Source: Flavimarina sp. Hel_I_48 (GTDB taxonomy: Bacteria; Bacteroidota; Bacteroidia; Flavobacteriales; Flavobacteriaceae). From it: DNA of 64,000 nt. The position numbers were made by a program, and so were the translations under genes. The stretch covers positions 1 to 64,000 of the forward strand of contig NZ_JPOL01000001.1 in the NCBI RefSeq assembly GCF_000733945.1, given 5' to 3'. Under the pieces are notes generated by a model. It had not been told where the DNA came from. It did no database searches and was given only the letters and a program-made list of their open reading frames with translations. Shown here piece by piece: positions 34,887 through 44,299 of the stretch (its first letter is position 1; every line of letters begins with the position of its first letter).

Positions 34887-36578
34887 TTATCGAACTAATT
34901 TTTTATACTTGATTCGCTTCGGCATAATATCGCCGCCCAAGCGTTTCTTTTTGTTTTCCTCGTAATCCGAAAATCCGCCTTCAAAGAAATAAACCTGAGA
35001 ATCTCCCTCAAAAGCAAGAATGTGTGTACAGATTCTATCTAAAAACCAGCGGTCGTGAGAAATGACCACGGCACATCCCGCAAAGTTTTCAAGTCCTTCT
35101 TCCAGCGCCCTTAGGGTATTTACGTCAAGGTCATTAGTCGGCTCATCCAGCAAAAGAACGTTGCCTTCTTCTTTTAAAGTCATAGCCAGGTGCAAGCGGT
35201 TGCGCTCGCCACCAGAAAGTTTATCTACCTTTTTATTTTGTTCGCTACCGCTAAAATTAAAACGGCTCAGGTACGCCCGGCTATTTACTTCACGGCCGCC
35301 CATAAGTACCAGGTCCTGCCCGCCACTAAAGTTTTCCCAGATACTTTTATCGGGATCGATGTTGCTGTGTGCCTGGTCCACATAAGAGATTTTTGCGGTC
35401 TCCCCTACTTTAAAATTCCCGGCATCAGGTTCAACCTCGCCCATGATCATTTTAAAAATGGTTGTTTTACCCGCACCATTGGGACCTATAACACCCACAA
35501 TTCCTGCCTGTGGTAATTTAAAATCCAGATTTTCATAAAGCAGCTTATCGCCAAAGGCTTTGCTCACGCCGGTGGCATCAATCACATTGGTACCTAGACG
35601 CGGTCCATTTGGAATATAGATTTCCAGCTTATCATCGGTTTGCTTCTGGTCCTGGCTCATCAACTTATCGTAGTTGTTAAGTCGGGCTTTTTGCTTCGCC
35701 TGCCTGCCTTTGGGTGCCATACGTACCCATTCCAGTTCGCGTTCCAGTGTTTTTTGACGTTTACTGGCTTGTTTCTGTTCCTGTGCAAGGCGTTTTGATT
35801 TCTGATCCAGCCAGGTAGAATAATTTCCTTTCCACGGGATTCCTTCCCCGCGGTCAAGTTCTAAGATCCAGCCCGCAACGTTATCAAGAAAATAACGGTC
35901 GTGGGTCACAGCGATAACGGTACCTTTATATTGCGCCAGGTGATGCTCAAGCCAGTGCACACTCTCAGCATCCAGATGGTTAGTAGGCTCATCCAGCAAT
36001 AGAACGTCCGGTTCTTGCAATAAGAGTCGGCAGAGTGCCACACGACGTCGTTCCCCACCGGAAAGTACGCCTATTTTTTTATCAGAAGGTGGTGTGCGCA
36101 GGGCATCCATGGCCACTTCCAGTTTATTATCAAGCTCCCAGGCTCCACGGGCATCAATCTCATCCTGCAGCACCGCCTGGCGGTTCATGAGCTTTTCCAT
36201 CTTGTCGGGATCAGAATAGACTTCTTCAAGCCCAAACTGGTCGTTTATATTGTTATATTCCTCAAGAATGGCCACGGTTTCTGATGCGCCTTCCTTAACC
36301 ACTTCAAGTACCGTTTTCTCTTCGTCCAGTTGTGGTTCCTGTTCCAGGTAACCTACCGAAAATTCTTTGTCTGAGGTCACATCGCCCTGATAGTTCTTTT
36401 CAACCCCCGCTATTATTTTTAGCAAGGTAGATTTACCCGAACCGTTAAGTCCCAGAATACCTATTTTAGCTCCATAGAAGAAGCTCAGGTAAATATTTTT
36501 TAATACCGGAGTATTGGCGCCCGGGTAAGTTTTAGTCACCCCAGACATTGAAAAAATCACTTTATTATCGTCTGCCAT
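34887..36578 (-). CDS. ettA: Energy-dependent translational throttle protein EttA (ABC-F)
   Basis: A 563-residue soluble ABC-F protein with two ATP-binding cassettes that binds the ribosomal E site and gates the first elongation steps according to ATP/ADP ratio. Cassette 1 has GLNGSGKST and LSGGERRRVALCRLLLQEP followed by LLLDEPTNHLD; cassette 2 has GPNGAGKTT, LSGGERNRLHLAMTLK and LLLDEPTNDLD. The arm domain insertion and P-site tRNA interaction motif region lie between Walker A and the signature of cassette 1. The linker region is rich in Lys/Arg/Gln (QKSKRLAQEQKQASKRQK). Length and N-terminus match EttA rather than other ABC-F members. Confidence 0.95.
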   Translation of the reverse strand: MADDNKVIFSMSGVTKTYPGANTPVLKNIYLSFFYGAKIGILGLNGSGKSTLLKIIAGVEKNYQGDVTSDKEFSVGYLEQEPQLDEEKTVLEVVKEGASETVAILEEYNNINDQFGLEEVYSDPDKMEKLMNRQAVLQDEIDARGAWELDNKLEVAMDALRTPPSDKKIGVLSGGERRRVALCRLLLQEPDVLLLDEPTNHLDAESVHWLEHHLAQYKGTVIAVTHDRYFLDNVAGWILELDRGEGIPWKGNYSTWLDQKSKRLAQEQKQASKRQKTLERELEWVRMAPKGRQAKQKARLNNYDKLMSQDQKQTDDKLEIYIPNGPRLGTNVIDATGVSKAFGDKLLYENLDFKLPQAGIVGVIGPNGAGKTTIFKMIMGEVEPDAGNFKVGETAKISYVDQAHSNIDPDKSIWENFSGGQDLVLMGGREVNSRAYLSRFNFSGSEQNKKVDKLSGGERNRLHLAMTLKEEGNVLLLDEPTNDLDVNTLRALEEGLENFAGCAVVISHDRWFLDRICTHILAFEGDSQVYFFEGGFSDYEENKKKRLGGDIMPKRIKYKKLVR

Positions 36579-36667
36579 AAATTCTATTTTTTTATTTCCG
36601 TGAAGACGGATATCTAACGTATTCTTTTATTATTATTCTTATTGCTATTACTATTTAACTACAAAAT

Positions 36668-37141
36668 CTACTTAACGCCCAGCAACCTGCATAAGATGAA
36701 AAGTTGTCCCGTATGGTAGGCATTATGCTCAATAATTAGCAAAATCTCCCGGAACAAGGTCTGATCTTCGCCATTTTTCACAACATCCATAAGTGCGCTG
36801 TCTTTATCTTCAATAAGCGTTGCAAGCGTATTCCTGTCTTCAAAAAAACGTGTTTTTAAAGTATTCCAGTCCTCCTCATTTTTAGGGTGCTGCTGCTCTG
36901 GCCAGTAATCATCTGGCCAGTTCCTGGTGGCATAGGACTGATCCCTGCAAAAGCTGATGATATCTTCCTGTGCGTATTGCATGTGGTAGAAAAGTTCATA
37001 AACCGAATAGGGCAGGTTTGCCGGCCGGTTGCCCAATTGATCGTAGGGCACATCATTGATAAAATGGCTTAAACTGGTAAAGGCCTCACCTCCCTGTAAA
37101 TGTTTGACAAGGCGTTTTTTTAAGCGTTCTTCTTCATTCAT
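36668..37141 (-). CDS. DinB-like four-helix-bundle protein
   Basis: A 157-residue cytoplasmic protein of the DinB/YfiT superfamily. The three likely metal-binding histidines are in ELFYHMQYAQ (H53) and EHNAYHTGQL (H139, H143). Members include thiol-dependent transferases, but most are uncharacterised and the name does not imply DNA-damage induction here. It lies about 90 bases upstream of ettA on the same strand and may share a transcript. Confidence 0.88.
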   Translation of the reverse strand: MNEEERLKKRLVKHLQGGEAFTSLSHFINDVPYDQLGNRPANLPYSVYELFYHMQYAQEDIISFCRDQSYATRNWPDDYWPEQQHPKNEEDWNTLKTRFFEDRNTLATLIEDKDSALMDVVKNGEDQTLFREILLIIEHNAYHTGQLFILCRLLGVK

Positions 37142-37160
37142 TGGTTATAAATTTTAAGGC

Positions 37161-37187
37161 AAAAAAGCCGAAAAAACGGCTGTTTTT
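37161..37187 (-). terminator. Terminator of the 58-residue membrane protein
   Basis: On the minus strand AGCCG-TTTTTT-CGGCT is followed by TTTTTT. The stem is short (5 bp) but has a proper T-tract, 50 bases after the stop of the small gene. Confidence 0.6.
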
Positions 37188-37236
37188 ACTCATATTTTGT
37201 CTAAAAATCAGTGCTTTCAGAATATAAATGAGGTTT

Positions 37237-37413
37237 TTACACCCTTCCCTTCAACGCGTTGAATACCCACGCGATGGCAAAAAAACCGACGCCCACGGCA
37301 CCAAAACCATATCCCGCGACATCTTTGTAACGTACAGCGCCTAATGCAATAAGCGCCACTCCCACGACGATCATTATAAAGGTGGCCCAACCCAAAACCG
37401 TATTCTTGTTCAT
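37237..37413 (-). CDS. CAL67264 family small membrane protein
   Basis: A 58-residue protein (59 if the preceding ATG at 37416 is used). It has two hydrophobic helices (VLGWATFIMIVVGVALIAL and VGVGFFAIAWVFNAL) joined by a short polar turn with a conserved-looking DVAGYGFG. Sequence and length fit the CAL67264 family of flavobacterial membrane proteins as I remember it; function unknown. The upstream sequence on the minus strand contains GATATTTG, one base from the -7 consensus. Confidence 0.75.
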   Translation of the reverse strand: MNKNTVLGWATFIMIVVGVALIALGAVRYKDVAGYGFGAVGVGFFAIAWVFNALKGRV

Positions 37414-37554
37414 CATTGTATCCTGAATTAAATTACCGCTTTGACGATATATTCCCTAAAAGGAATCGTTAGAAGTACAAATATCGCATATTTCAGAGAA
37501 ATAGTACGGTTGGGAACGCTATCGTTTTCGTATTTTCGTTCCTATTCAGAACCT

Positions 37555-37629
37555 GCGTTAGGGATAGAAGCCGTTACCATGTAACGCTGATAGCCCGGTC
37601 CCGAAGCCCTAGGCGAAGGGGAAACGCCC
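37555..37629. repeat. REP-like palindromic intergenic repeat, copy 2 (family shared with 22293-22373)
   Basis: A 75-base element starting GCGTTAGGGATAGAAGC and ending GGGGAAACGCCC, with AGCCCGGTCCCGAAG near the middle. Ends and middle block match the reverse complement of copy 1, while the intervening stem sequences differ: copy 2 has GCCGTTACCATGTAACGCTG. It stops 11 bases before the ATG of the carboxylase gene and would therefore lie in its 5' leader. Confidence 0.75.
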
Positions 37630-37640
37630 AAAAATTGACC

Positions 37641-39269
37641 ATGGATATCAAATTCAATAAAAACGAAGATCATAACAAGCTCGCGCTTTCAGACCTGCGC
37701 AGGCGTTTTGCAAAAGTCAAACTGGGCGGTGGCGAGAAACGTATCGCCAAACAACACGATAAGGGTAAACTTACCGCCCGCGAGCGCATCGATTTTTTGC
37801 TAGATGAGGCTGAAAATGCAGTTGAAATAGGTGCTTTTACCGGTGATAAAATGTATGAAGAGCACGGCGGCTGCCCCTGTGGCGGCGTGGTGGTAAAAAT
37901 AGGTAAAGTAGGCGGAAAACAGTGCATTGTGGTCGCCAATGATGCCACGGTAAAGGCCGGTGCGTGGTTTCCCATCACCGCAAAAAAGAACCTGCGCGCG
38001 CAGGAAATAAGTATTGAAAACCGCTTGCCCATCATCTATCTGGTAGATAGTGCTGGTGTATACCTCCCTTTGCAGGACGAGATTTTTCCAGATAAGGAAC
38101 ATTTTGGCCGTATTTTCAGAAATAACGCCATCATGAGCAGCATGGGCATCACCCAGATCAGCGCGGTGATGGGCAGCTGTGTTGCCGGTGGCGCATACCT
38201 TCCCATTATGAGCGATGAAGCGATTATTGTTGATAAAACGGGAAGTATTTTTCTTGCCGGAAGTTATTTGGTAAAGGCGGCCATTGGCGAAAGCATAGAT
38301 AATGAAACCCTGGGCGGAGCGACTACCCACAGCGAAATTAGCGGCGTGACCGATTATAAGGCCGGGGATGATCAGGATGCGCTCAACCGCATCAAAAACA
38401 TCATGGAAAAAATAGGGGATTTTGATAACGCGGGATTTAATCGTAAAAAACCGGCAAAACCGACCGAAAAACAGGAAGATATCTACGGAATTTTACCGGC
38501 AAAACGCAGCGATCAATATGATATGCTTGAAATCATCAAAAGACTGGTAGATAATTCTGAAATCGATGAGTACAAAGCGGGATATGGCAAAACCATTATC
38601 ACCGGTTACGCGCGTATAGACGGCTGGGCCGTAGGTATTGTTGCCAATCAGCGGAAGCTGGTAAAGACCAAAAAAGGCGAAATGCAGTTCGGCGGCGTGA
38701 TCTACAGCGACAGCGCCGATAAAGCCACACGCTTTATAGCCAATTGTAACCAGAAAAAAATTCCACTGGTGTTCTTACAGGATGTGACTGGTTTTATGGT
38801 GGGAAGCAAAAGCGAGCATGGTGGGATCATTAAAGACGGTGCAAAAATGGTCAATGCGGTGAGCAATTCGGTTGTTCCCAAGTTTACCGTGGTCATTGGT
38901 AATTCCTATGGTGCGGGAAATTACGCTATGTGTGGAAAAGCCTATGATCCCCGACTTATTGTCGCCTGGCCTTCAGCGGAACTTGCGGTTATGAGCGGTA
39001 ACAGCGCGGCAAAAGTTTTACTGCAAATAGAAACGGCTTCGCTGAAAAAACAGGGCAAGGAAATCACCGAAGAAGTGGAAAAAGAGCTTTATGAACGCAT
39101 AAAATCCCGCTATGATGAGCAGGTTTCCCCTTATTACGCTGCCGCACGCTTATGGACAGACGCGATTATCGATCCGCTGGATACCCGTAAATGGATCAGT
39201 ACGGGAATAGAAGCGGCAAACCATGCGCCGATTGAGAAGAAATTTAACCTAGGGGTTATTCAAGTGTAA
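37641..39269 (+). CDS. Acyl-CoA carboxylase beta subunit (biotin-dependent carboxyltransferase)
   Basis: A 542-residue cytoplasmic carboxyltransferase of the PccB/MccB type that moves CO2 from carboxybiotin to an acyl-CoA. Signatures are GKLTARERIDFLLD near residue 45, the oxyanion-hole glycines in MGSCVAGGAYLPIMSDEA (N-terminal crotonase half) and VIGNSYGAGNYAMCGKAYDP (C-terminal half). The length fits propionyl- or methylcrotonyl-CoA carboxylase; the features GGCPCGG and ARLWTDAIIDPLDTRKW near the C-terminus lean to the methylcrotonyl/geranyl type, but substrate is uncertain. The start is the ATG at 37641; a TTG two codons upstream is in frame. No biotin carboxylase subunit is adjacent. Confidence 0.9.
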   Translation: MDIKFNKNEDHNKLALSDLRRRFAKVKLGGGEKRIAKQHDKGKLTARERIDFLLDEAENAVEIGAFTGDKMYEEHGGCPCGGVVVKIGKVGGKQCIVVANDATVKAGAWFPITAKKNLRAQEISIENRLPIIYLVDSAGVYLPLQDEIFPDKEHFGRIFRNNAIMSSMGITQISAVMGSCVAGGAYLPIMSDEAIIVDKTGSIFLAGSYLVKAAIGESIDNETLGGATTHSEISGVTDYKAGDDQDALNRIKNIMEKIGDFDNAGFNRKKPAKPTEKQEDIYGILPAKRSDQYDMLEIIKRLVDNSEIDEYKAGYGKTIITGYARIDGWAVGIVANQRKLVKTKKGEMQFGGVIYSDSADKATRFIANCNQKKIPLVFLQDVTGFMVGSKSEHGGIIKDGAKMVNAVSNSVVPKFTVVIGNSYGAGNYAMCGKAYDPRLIVAWPSAELAVMSGNSAAKVLLQIETASLKKQGKEITEEVEKELYERIKSRYDEQVSPYYAAARLWTDAIIDPLDTRKWISTGIEAANHAPIEKKFNLGVIQV

Positions 39270-39280
39270 ATTTCCCCTGG

Positions 39281-39293
39281 CCCCCGAAGGGGG
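39281..39293. repeat. Short GC hairpin CCCCC-GAA-GGGGG after a stop codon
   Basis: A perfect 5-bp stem with GAA loop, 12 bases after the stop of the carboxylase gene. It has the same core and position as the hairpin at 2664-2678. No T-tract. Confidence 0.55.
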
Positions 39294-39418
39294 AACAGAT
39301 TACAGGTTAAAATTATGAATTGTATAACTGGTTGATTAAGTATTTACCATTTGTCACTATTCATTTTTCTTTACTCTTTGTTCCAACCCCTTTACTCTTT
39401 CATCTAATATCAAAAAAA

Positions 39419-39988
39419 ATGTACGAAGTTGAACTTACCGCCATTATCAAAAATAAGGCTGATGTTCTTCGGAAATTGGGCCAATTTGCAACAGCGCCGG
39501 CTCATGAAGTGTTTTATGATGATCTTTATTTCGATAAAAAGAATGAACTAAAGGAGCGGGAAAGTGAATTGCGACTTCGGAAAAAAAGCTATCCGGAAAG
39601 CGGAAAAATCACCAATTGGCTTACTTTAAAAGAGGCCCCTTTTGATCAAAAAACACGTTCTAAACCCGAATTTGAGACCAAAATCACCGATTTTGAGGCT
39701 GCAAAGGTCATTTTTGAGAAATTGGGTTATGAACTGGTTATACGGTACGCAAAACACTGCCGCTTTTATTATGCCAGGTTTAAAAATTTAAATTTGGAAA
39801 TTAGCGTCGTGCAACTACCCGAACTGTCTGACACGTTCATAGAAATTGAGGCACAGACCGAAAATTTTGAAAAAACGGATTCGATTTTCAAAATTCTATA
39901 TACTTTTCTGGAAGAGATCGGCATGAGCGAAAATGATCTTACAACGCTGCAATATCAAGAAATGGTGATGGAAAGTAGAACAAAGTAA
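39419..39988 (+). CDS. CYTH domain protein, class IV adenylate cyclase-like
   Basis: A 189-residue cytoplasmic protein with a CYTH (triphosphate tunnel) fold: N-terminal YEVELTAIIKNK, strand ESELRLRKKSYPESG, NWLTLKEAPF, TRSKPEFETKITD and SDTFIEIEAQT. The usual ExExK motif at the N-terminus reads EVELT, so the lysine is replaced by threonine. Members hydrolyse or cyclise triphosphates (class IV AC, thiamine triphosphatase, tripolyphosphatase), and this one is closest in pattern to CyaB-like class IV. The frame extends upstream to 39320 but only the ATG at 39419 gives the family N-terminus. Confidence 0.82.
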   Translation: MYEVELTAIIKNKADVLRKLGQFATAPAHEVFYDDLYFDKKNELKERESELRLRKKSYPESGKITNWLTLKEAPFDQKTRSKPEFETKITDFEAAKVIFEKLGYELVIRYAKHCRFYYARFKNLNLEISVVQLPELSDTFIEIEAQTENFEKTDSIFKILYTFLEEIGMSENDLTTLQYQEMVMESRTK

Positions 39989-40168
39989 TATTTTTGAAAG
40001 CTCACAACACATAAAATAATCCTCACCCTGAATCTATTTCGGGGTTGGATTAGAAGTCAAAGTTTTATTTGATAATAAAGATATGAGCGGCGAAAGCGAT
40101 ACTGAAACAAGTTCAGCATTACTGATACAATACATAGAATAATCCTGAAATAAGAATACTAATAAAGA

Positions 40169-41521
40169 ATGAAAATGAACAATATTTCAATAAGTTCAGT
40201 CAAACCCCGGCTAACTTTCTGGCAAATCTGGAACATGAGTTTTGGATTTTTAGGCATACAGTTTGGCTTTGCCCTTCAAAATGCCAATGTAAGCCGCATA
40301 TTTGAAACGCTGGGCGCTTCGCAGGACGAACTCCCCATTTTATGGTTGGCAGCACCGGTTACCGGTCTGGCCATTCAGCCCATCATAGGTTATTATAGTG
40401 ACCGTACCTGGTTGCCTAAATGGGGACGACGTCGTCCTTTTTTTGCCGTAGGTGCGATTCTCGCAACAATTGCCCTGTTTTTAATGCCCAATTCGTCTGC
40501 CTTATGGATGGCGGTGCTTATGCTGTGGATTCTTGATGCTTCCATAAACATCAGTATGGAACCCTTTCGCGCTTTTGTAGGCGATATGTTACCTAATGAG
40601 CAGCGAACGAGTGGATTTGCGATGCAAAGTTTTTTTATAGGTCTGGGCGCGGTGATCGCCTCTGCCCTACCCTGGGTATTTACTAACTGGTTTGATGTGA
40701 GCAATATTGCCCCTGATGGCGGGGTGCCAGATTCGGTTAAATGGTCTTTTTACATAGGTGGCCTGGCTTATTTTTCGGCAGTCATGTGGACGGTTTTTAA
40801 CAGTCATGAATATCCGCCAGATGATCTTAAACAACTCAAAGAAGAAAATGCCGCACAGGGAATTTGGGACGGGATTGTGGAATCCTTTATGGGTATTTTT
40901 AACATGCCTAAAACGATGGTACAGCTTTCCGCAGTACAGTTTTTTTCCTGGTTTGCACTTTTTGCACTGTGGATTTATAGTACGGCGGCTATAACTAGCC
41001 ATGTATATGGAACAAAAGATACCACTTCAGTACTGTATAATGAAGGTGCGGACTGGGTAGGTATTTGTTTTGCCGTTTATAATGGGGTCGCCGCGGTTGT
41101 CGCTTTTATGCTCCCCATGCTCGCAAAAATCACAAGTAGGCGCATAACACATCTCATCGCGCTATTTTGTGGTGCTGCCGGACTGATTTCCATCTATTTT
41201 ATTGAAGATCCCCAGATGCTGCTTATCTCTATGGTAGGCGTAGGTATTGCCTGGGCAAGTATCATTTCTTTGCCCTACGCCATGCTGTCCAGTATTTTGC
41301 CGGCCAATAAAATGGGTTATTATATGGGCGTTTTCAACTTTTTTATCGTGATCCCGCAGATTGTTGCAGGTAGCATCCTGGGCTTTATGCTCCGTGAGGT
41401 TTTTGATAATGTCGCTATTTACGCCATGTTCATTGGTGGTGGTTCTTTTATCATATCGGGTTTGCTTTGTCTATTGGTAGATGATAATGATGTCGCCATA
41501 GAAACAGTACGGGAGATATAG
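40169..41521 (+). CDS. MFS sugar transporter (SLC45/sucrose-symporter-like)
   Basis: A 450-residue inner-membrane protein with 12 predicted helices. The loop after TM2 reads GYYSDRTWLPKWGRRRPFF, the MFS motif A variant typical of the SLC45/glycoside-pentoside-hexuronide-related sugar symporters, and MEPFRAFVGDMLPNEQRT lies in the TM4-5 region. Such flavobacterial proteins usually accompany alpha- or beta-glucan utilisation genes. Here the next gene encodes a secreted GH9 glucanase, so uptake of cello-oligosaccharides or glucose is a reasonable inference. No SusC/SusD pair is present. Confidence 0.87.
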   Translation: MKMNNISISSVKPRLTFWQIWNMSFGFLGIQFGFALQNANVSRIFETLGASQDELPILWLAAPVTGLAIQPIIGYYSDRTWLPKWGRRRPFFAVGAILATIALFLMPNSSALWMAVLMLWILDASINISMEPFRAFVGDMLPNEQRTSGFAMQSFFIGLGAVIASALPWVFTNWFDVSNIAPDGGVPDSVKWSFYIGGLAYFSAVMWTVFNSHEYPPDDLKQLKEENAAQGIWDGIVESFMGIFNMPKTMVQLSAVQFFSWFALFALWIYSTAAITSHVYGTKDTTSVLYNEGADWVGICFAVYNGVAAVVAFMLPMLAKITSRRITHLIALFCGAAGLISIYFIEDPQMLLISMVGVGIAWASIISLPYAMLSSILPANKMGYYMGVFNFFIVIPQIVAGSILGFMLREVFDNVAIYAMFIGGGSFIISGLLCLLVDDNDVAIETVREI

Positions 41522-41748
41522 TAAGATAAAAGCGTTAGTATTTATTTTGAGGATATCTTGAATAGATATTACAACCAGGTCGTTTTATTGTGTTCAACAT
41601 ATTTGAAAAATGCTACTTTTTAAATATTTCTTTTATTGTTTCTCGCTCCAAAAAATTGGTGATTACTTCAACTTTAGATTTATGTAAAATATCTTGTTTT
41701 TTAGTAAAATAGATTCTAATTCCTGAAATTAAATAGCTGATTTTTAAG

Positions 41749-41756
41749 TATCTTTA
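41749..41756 (+). promoter_or_regulatory. Possible -7 box of the GH9 gene
   Basis: TATCTTTA is one base from TAnnTTTG, 44 bases before the ATG at 41800, in a 278-base AT-rich gap that suggests separate transcription from the MFS gene. No matching -33 TTG. Confidence 0.35.
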
Positions 41757-41799
41757 AAGTCCAACATCTTTTTTTAGAAAATCCTTAAAAAACGGCTTC

Positions 41800-44280
41800 A
41801 TGATTTACAAAACTACCTTGCTTGCGCTTTTACTGATCCCTTTTTTCAGTTTTGGTCAAAATGTGATTTACCAGGAGGAATTCAACGGTACAAATTCCCA
41901 TACAAACGAACCTCCACAGGGTTATTCCGTATCTTTACAGGAAGGTGCGCTCACTATGGTAGGAGATGGCTCTTCAGCCGCCTATACTTTTGTTGGGTAT
42001 CGTTTTCAGGATGAAACTGGTGATTCCCAAATAGATATTTCAGAGAACCCAAAGCTTTACATAAAAGCCAAAGGAACCAATTCGCCTGAACTGCGTATGG
42101 ATTTGCAGGACAATGCGGGATATGTGACCAATCTAAATGCAGGTACCGTGGTTTTAAATGAGACCTATGCTATCTATGAAATCGATTACAGTACACGTTT
42201 ACAGAACGGTGGTTATGGCGGCGCCTGTACAGCAGGACCCTGTCCCGTAGATGCCACCGCAATAACCAATATCTTATTTGCTGCGAACGCAGCCTCTGGG
42301 AATTACAATGGTACCATTTCCATTGACTGGGTTTCCATAGGCGCGCCACTGGAGGCACCTGAGCCTCCCACAGCGCAATTTTATATACGCTACAACCAGG
42401 TTTCTTATCTAAAAGGAAGAAAAAAAATAATCGATATCGTAGGGACTCAAGATTTTGATGCCGTTCCATATACGATCACTGATACTTCCGGAGAAGAAAT
42501 TGTATCAGGAACAACGGGACAGGCCGAATACTGGATGCCTAGCAATGAATATGTGGCGGCTGTAGATATTACCGCTATTGATGAAGCAGGCATTTACACA
42601 ATTACCGCAAAAGAACTGGAAGTCCCATTTACCATTGCTGAAAAAGACTGGTCAGACCTGGGCAGGGCCACATTAAAATATTACTATTATAACAGAGCTT
42701 CCACAGAAATCACCGCTGCTTTGGGAGGTGATTATCAGCGTGCTTTTGGTCATCCTGACGATCAGGTGATGGTTCACGCTTCCGCGGCTTCTGCCACACG
42801 TCCTGAAGGAACGATTATTGCAGCCCCAAAGGGTTGGTACGATGCGGGCGACTACAATAAATATATTGTCAATAGCGGAATTTCGACCTATACCCTACTT
42901 GCTGCCTATGAGCATTATCCAGAATATTACAAAAATTTGACACTTGAATTGCCGGAAGCAGGAGGCTCCCTGCCCGATATTCTGGATGAAATACTCTGGA
43001 ACCTGGACTGGATGCTCAATATGCAGGATCCAACGGATGGGGGCGTTTACCATAAATTAACGGGACTCAATTTTTCGGGGACCGTGATGCCAGCCGATTA
43101 TGATCTGAAACGTTATGTGGTAGCAAAATCAACTGCTGCCGCACTTGATTTTGCCGCGGTCATGGCCACAGCTTCCCGAATTTTTGCAGACTTTGAAACT
43201 GAGAAGCCAGGCTATAGTGCCATGCTATTGGAAGCTGCCCAAAAAGCCTACACCTGGTCAGAAAACAATCCAGCGCTTTATTTTACAAATCCCCCTGGTG
43301 TTGTGACCGGTGAATATGGTGATGGTAATGTACAGGATGAATTTCAATGGGCGGCGGCAGAACTTTTTATCACGACCGGCGAAGATACCTACGGAAATCA
43401 GCTTGATCTCTCGGCTATTGATCCTACTGTACCCTATTGGGGCAATGTGAATATGCTGGGTATTATCTCCCTTGACTTTCATAAAAATTTACTGGATGAG
43501 AATAGTAGGGAAGCCGTAACAACAAAACTTACGGAAATTGCCCAAAACCTAAGGCAAACGGTTCAAAATTCTCCCATGCAGGTCGCTATGGGATCGCCAG
43601 GCGATTTTAGCTGGGGCAGCAATGGTGGCGCGGGCAACCAACTGCTCTTACTTTTAAGGGCGTTTGAAAGTACGGGGGATGCCTCTTACCTGGACGCCGC
43701 GTATTTAGGAATGGATTATCTTTTAGGTCGCAATGGTACCGGTTACAGCTATATTAGCGGTTATGGCACAAAATTCCCCATGCACCCCCATCACAGGATT
43801 TCGGAAGCGGATGCCGTTGACCTCCCCGTACCCGGTATGGTGGCCGGTGGCCCCAATCCTGGTCAGCAGGATGGTTGCTCCTATCCCAGTGACGCACCGG
43901 CTTCTTCTTTTTCAGACAGTTATTGCTCGTACGCATCAAATGAAGTTACCATTAACTGGAATGCACCTGTTGCCTACGTGGTAAACGCGCTTAATTATTA
44001 CCAGCAAAACGGGGTAAACCTTTCCGTTAAAGAAGTTGCACCGCAGGAGAAGAAAAAGTCGTTTAAAATCTATCCCAACCCTACACGGGACAATCTAAAA
44101 ATCGTTCCGGAAGGCAGTTCGGAAAAGGATTATAAAATTCTGGATAGCTCCGGAAAAGTGATCAAAAAAGGTACTTTAAAACAGGATCATGTCATAGCCC
44201 TTGAATACCTTAACGCAGGGCTCTATTTTGTACAATTAGGTACTGAAAAGGCGAATGTTTTACGCTTTATAAAATATTAA
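41800..44280 (+). CDS. Secreted GH9 endoglucanase with type A type IX sorting domain
   Basis: An 826-residue exported glycoside hydrolase. The domains are a signal peptide (LLALLLIPFFSFGQ), a jelly-roll carbohydrate-binding-like domain at about 20-185 (YQEEFNGTNS to ISIDWVSIG), and a CelD_N Ig-like domain at about 190-285 (AQFYIRYNQVSYLKGRKK). The GH9 catalytic domain at about 290-735 has the base aspartates in GWYDAGDYNKYIVNSG, the histidine motif FPMHPHHR and the catalytic acid in NEVTINWNAPVAYV. The C-terminal 75 residues (FKIYPNPTRDNLKIVPEG to VLRFIKY) are the sorting signal. Expected substrate is cellulose, mixed-linkage beta-glucan or a related beta-1,4-glucan. It pairs with the MFS gene upstream. 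Confidence 0.93.
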   Translation: MIYKTTLLALLLIPFFSFGQNVIYQEEFNGTNSHTNEPPQGYSVSLQEGALTMVGDGSSAAYTFVGYRFQDETGDSQIDISENPKLYIKAKGTNSPELRMDLQDNAGYVTNLNAGTVVLNETYAIYEIDYSTRLQNGGYGGACTAGPCPVDATAITNILFAANAASGNYNGTISIDWVSIGAPLEAPEPPTAQFYIRYNQVSYLKGRKKIIDIVGTQDFDAVPYTITDTSGEEIVSGTTGQAEYWMPSNEYVAAVDITAIDEAGIYTITAKELEVPFTIAEKDWSDLGRATLKYYYYNRASTEITAALGGDYQRAFGHPDDQVMVHASAASATRPEGTIIAAPKGWYDAGDYNKYIVNSGISTYTLLAAYEHYPEYYKNLTLELPEAGGSLPDILDEILWNLDWMLNMQDPTDGGVYHKLTGLNFSGTVMPADYDLKRYVVAKSTAAALDFAAVMATASRIFADFETEKPGYSAMLLEAAQKAYTWSENNPALYFTNPPGVVTGEYGDGNVQDEFQWAAAELFITTGEDTYGNQLDLSAIDPTVPYWGNVNMLGIISLDFHKNLLDENSREAVTTKLTEIAQNLRQTVQNSPMQVAMGSPGDFSWGSNGGAGNQLLLLLRAFESTGDASYLDAAYLGMDYLLGRNGTGYSYISGYGTKFPMHPHHRISEADAVDLPVPGMVAGGPNPGQQDGCSYPSDAPASSFSDSYCSYASNEVTINWNAPVAYVVNALNYYQQNGVNLSVKEVAPQEKKKSFKIYPNPTRDNLKIVPEGSSEKDYKILDSSGKVIKKGTLKQDHVIALEYLNAGLYFVQLGTEKANVLRFIKY

Positions 44281-44299
44281 AGGCTCGTGCGCTTTACAC

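Noticed and set aside
39320..39418. 33-residue hydrophobic N-terminal extension of the CYTH protein
   Set aside because: Family members start at YEVEL; the extension is AT-rich intergenic sequence and would wrongly add a membrane segment.
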